Shown here: piece after piece, positions 63,900-64,000 of the stretch
How positions within the stretch are numbered: the first letter of the stretch is position 1
How the letters are laid out: each line of letters opens with the position of its first letter
DNA from: Heyndrickxia shackletonii
GTDB lineage: Bacteria > Bacillota > Bacilli > Bacillales > Bacillaceae_C
DNA: 64,000 nucleotides
Direction: 5' to 3'
NCBI RefSeq assembly: GCF_001420715.1
Contig: NZ_LJJC01000004.1
Coordinates: forward strand, 2,510,185 to 2,574,184
Position numbers and translations under genes: made by a program
The notes under the pieces: model-generated
What the model saw: the letters and a program-made list of their open reading frames with translations, nothing else
Told to the model about the DNA's origin: nothing
The model's database searches: none

Positions 63900-63955
63900 G
63901 TCATTATAAAAAAATTTTATATAATTTTTTTATAGCAAAAGATTTCTTCTTACAC

Positions 63956-63987
63956 GTCATTTAATTAGGTCACACTAATTAAATGAC
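63956..63987. terminator. 13-bp hairpin, probable terminator
   Basis: Perfect arms GTCATTTAATTAG and CTAATTAAATGAC (63956-63968 with 63975-63987) around a 6-base loop, with TTTATT following on the plus strand. It probably ends a gene lying beyond the window. Confidence 0.6.
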
Positions 63988-64000
63988 TTTATTGTCAAAC

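Noticed and set aside
62546-63904. Longer form of the FAD oxidoreductase starting at 63904
   Set aside because: That start lies inside the ECF41 promoter; ATG 63838 has AGGAGGG and begins at the FAD motif.

Overview
The window reads as a low-GC Gram-positive chromosome, most likely a Bacillaceae/Planococcaceae-type Firmicute. The reasons are AT-rich DNA, strong GGAGG-type ribosome binding sites, many rho-independent terminators, a class I preQ1 riboswitch, a cre-like CcpA site, a Bce/Yxd-type peptide-detoxification module, a CarD-family regulator, an ECF41-type sigma factor and TxpA/BsrG-like type I toxins. The species cannot be named from the sequence alone. No rRNA, tRNA or CRISPR array was seen.

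Layout. 0-3.4 kb: a DinB-like fragment, then the queuosine-precursor operon queC-queD-queE-folE (minus strand) behind a preQ1 riboswitch and attenuator. 3.5-10 kb: a GNAT acetyltransferase, a VanY-type D,D-carboxypeptidase lipoprotein, a response regulator/histidine kinase/beta-propeller lipoprotein operon, and a small membrane protein. 10-14.5 kb: a type I toxin unit, a Bcr/CflA-type transporter, an Old-Yellow-Enzyme oxidoreductase and a Nudix hydrolase. 14.7-20.5 kb: an antimicrobial-peptide module (FtsX-type permease, ATPase, YxeA-like protein, histidine kinase, response regulator, leader-encoded small membrane protein) whose two promoters share one three-half-site operator. 20.7-28 kb: a Tn3 transposase relic, a repeat element bounded by 21-bp inverted repeats, SelO, a DUF3888-type secreted protein, a DUF2726/zinc-finger protein and a Fur-box-controlled flavin reductase. 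28-32.4 kb: a stand-alone I9-propeptide lipoprotein convergent with a large Vpr-like subtilase. 32.7-35.8 kb: a graveyard of IS110, serine recombinase, IS3 and tyrosine recombinase remnants around a two-gene operon. 35.8-41.1 kb: a PRD regulator and fructose-family PTS operon ending in two class II aldolases, with a cre-like site inside its promoter.

41.2-53.3 kb is a defence-type island: a NERD protein, an ApeA-like HEPN protein, a PLD-helicase-DUF3427 gene broken by one frameshift, a metallophosphoesterase with a coupled SEC-C relic, and a large DUF4011-helicase-Vsr-like nuclease. Same-orientation copies or relics of a short holin-like type I toxin unit lie at about 35.5, 41.3, 44.3 and 47.9 kb, at the seams between cargo blocks. 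This modular arrangement is the most unusual feature of the window.

53.6-64 kb: an Rpn-type nuclease fragment, an Fsr-like transporter, several small unknown proteins, a phage-type DnaD/DnaB replication pair, a DUF1385 membrane protein, a CarD-like regulator, and an oxidoreductase-sigma factor operon that carries a near-consensus ECF41 promoter and is therefore probably autoregulated.
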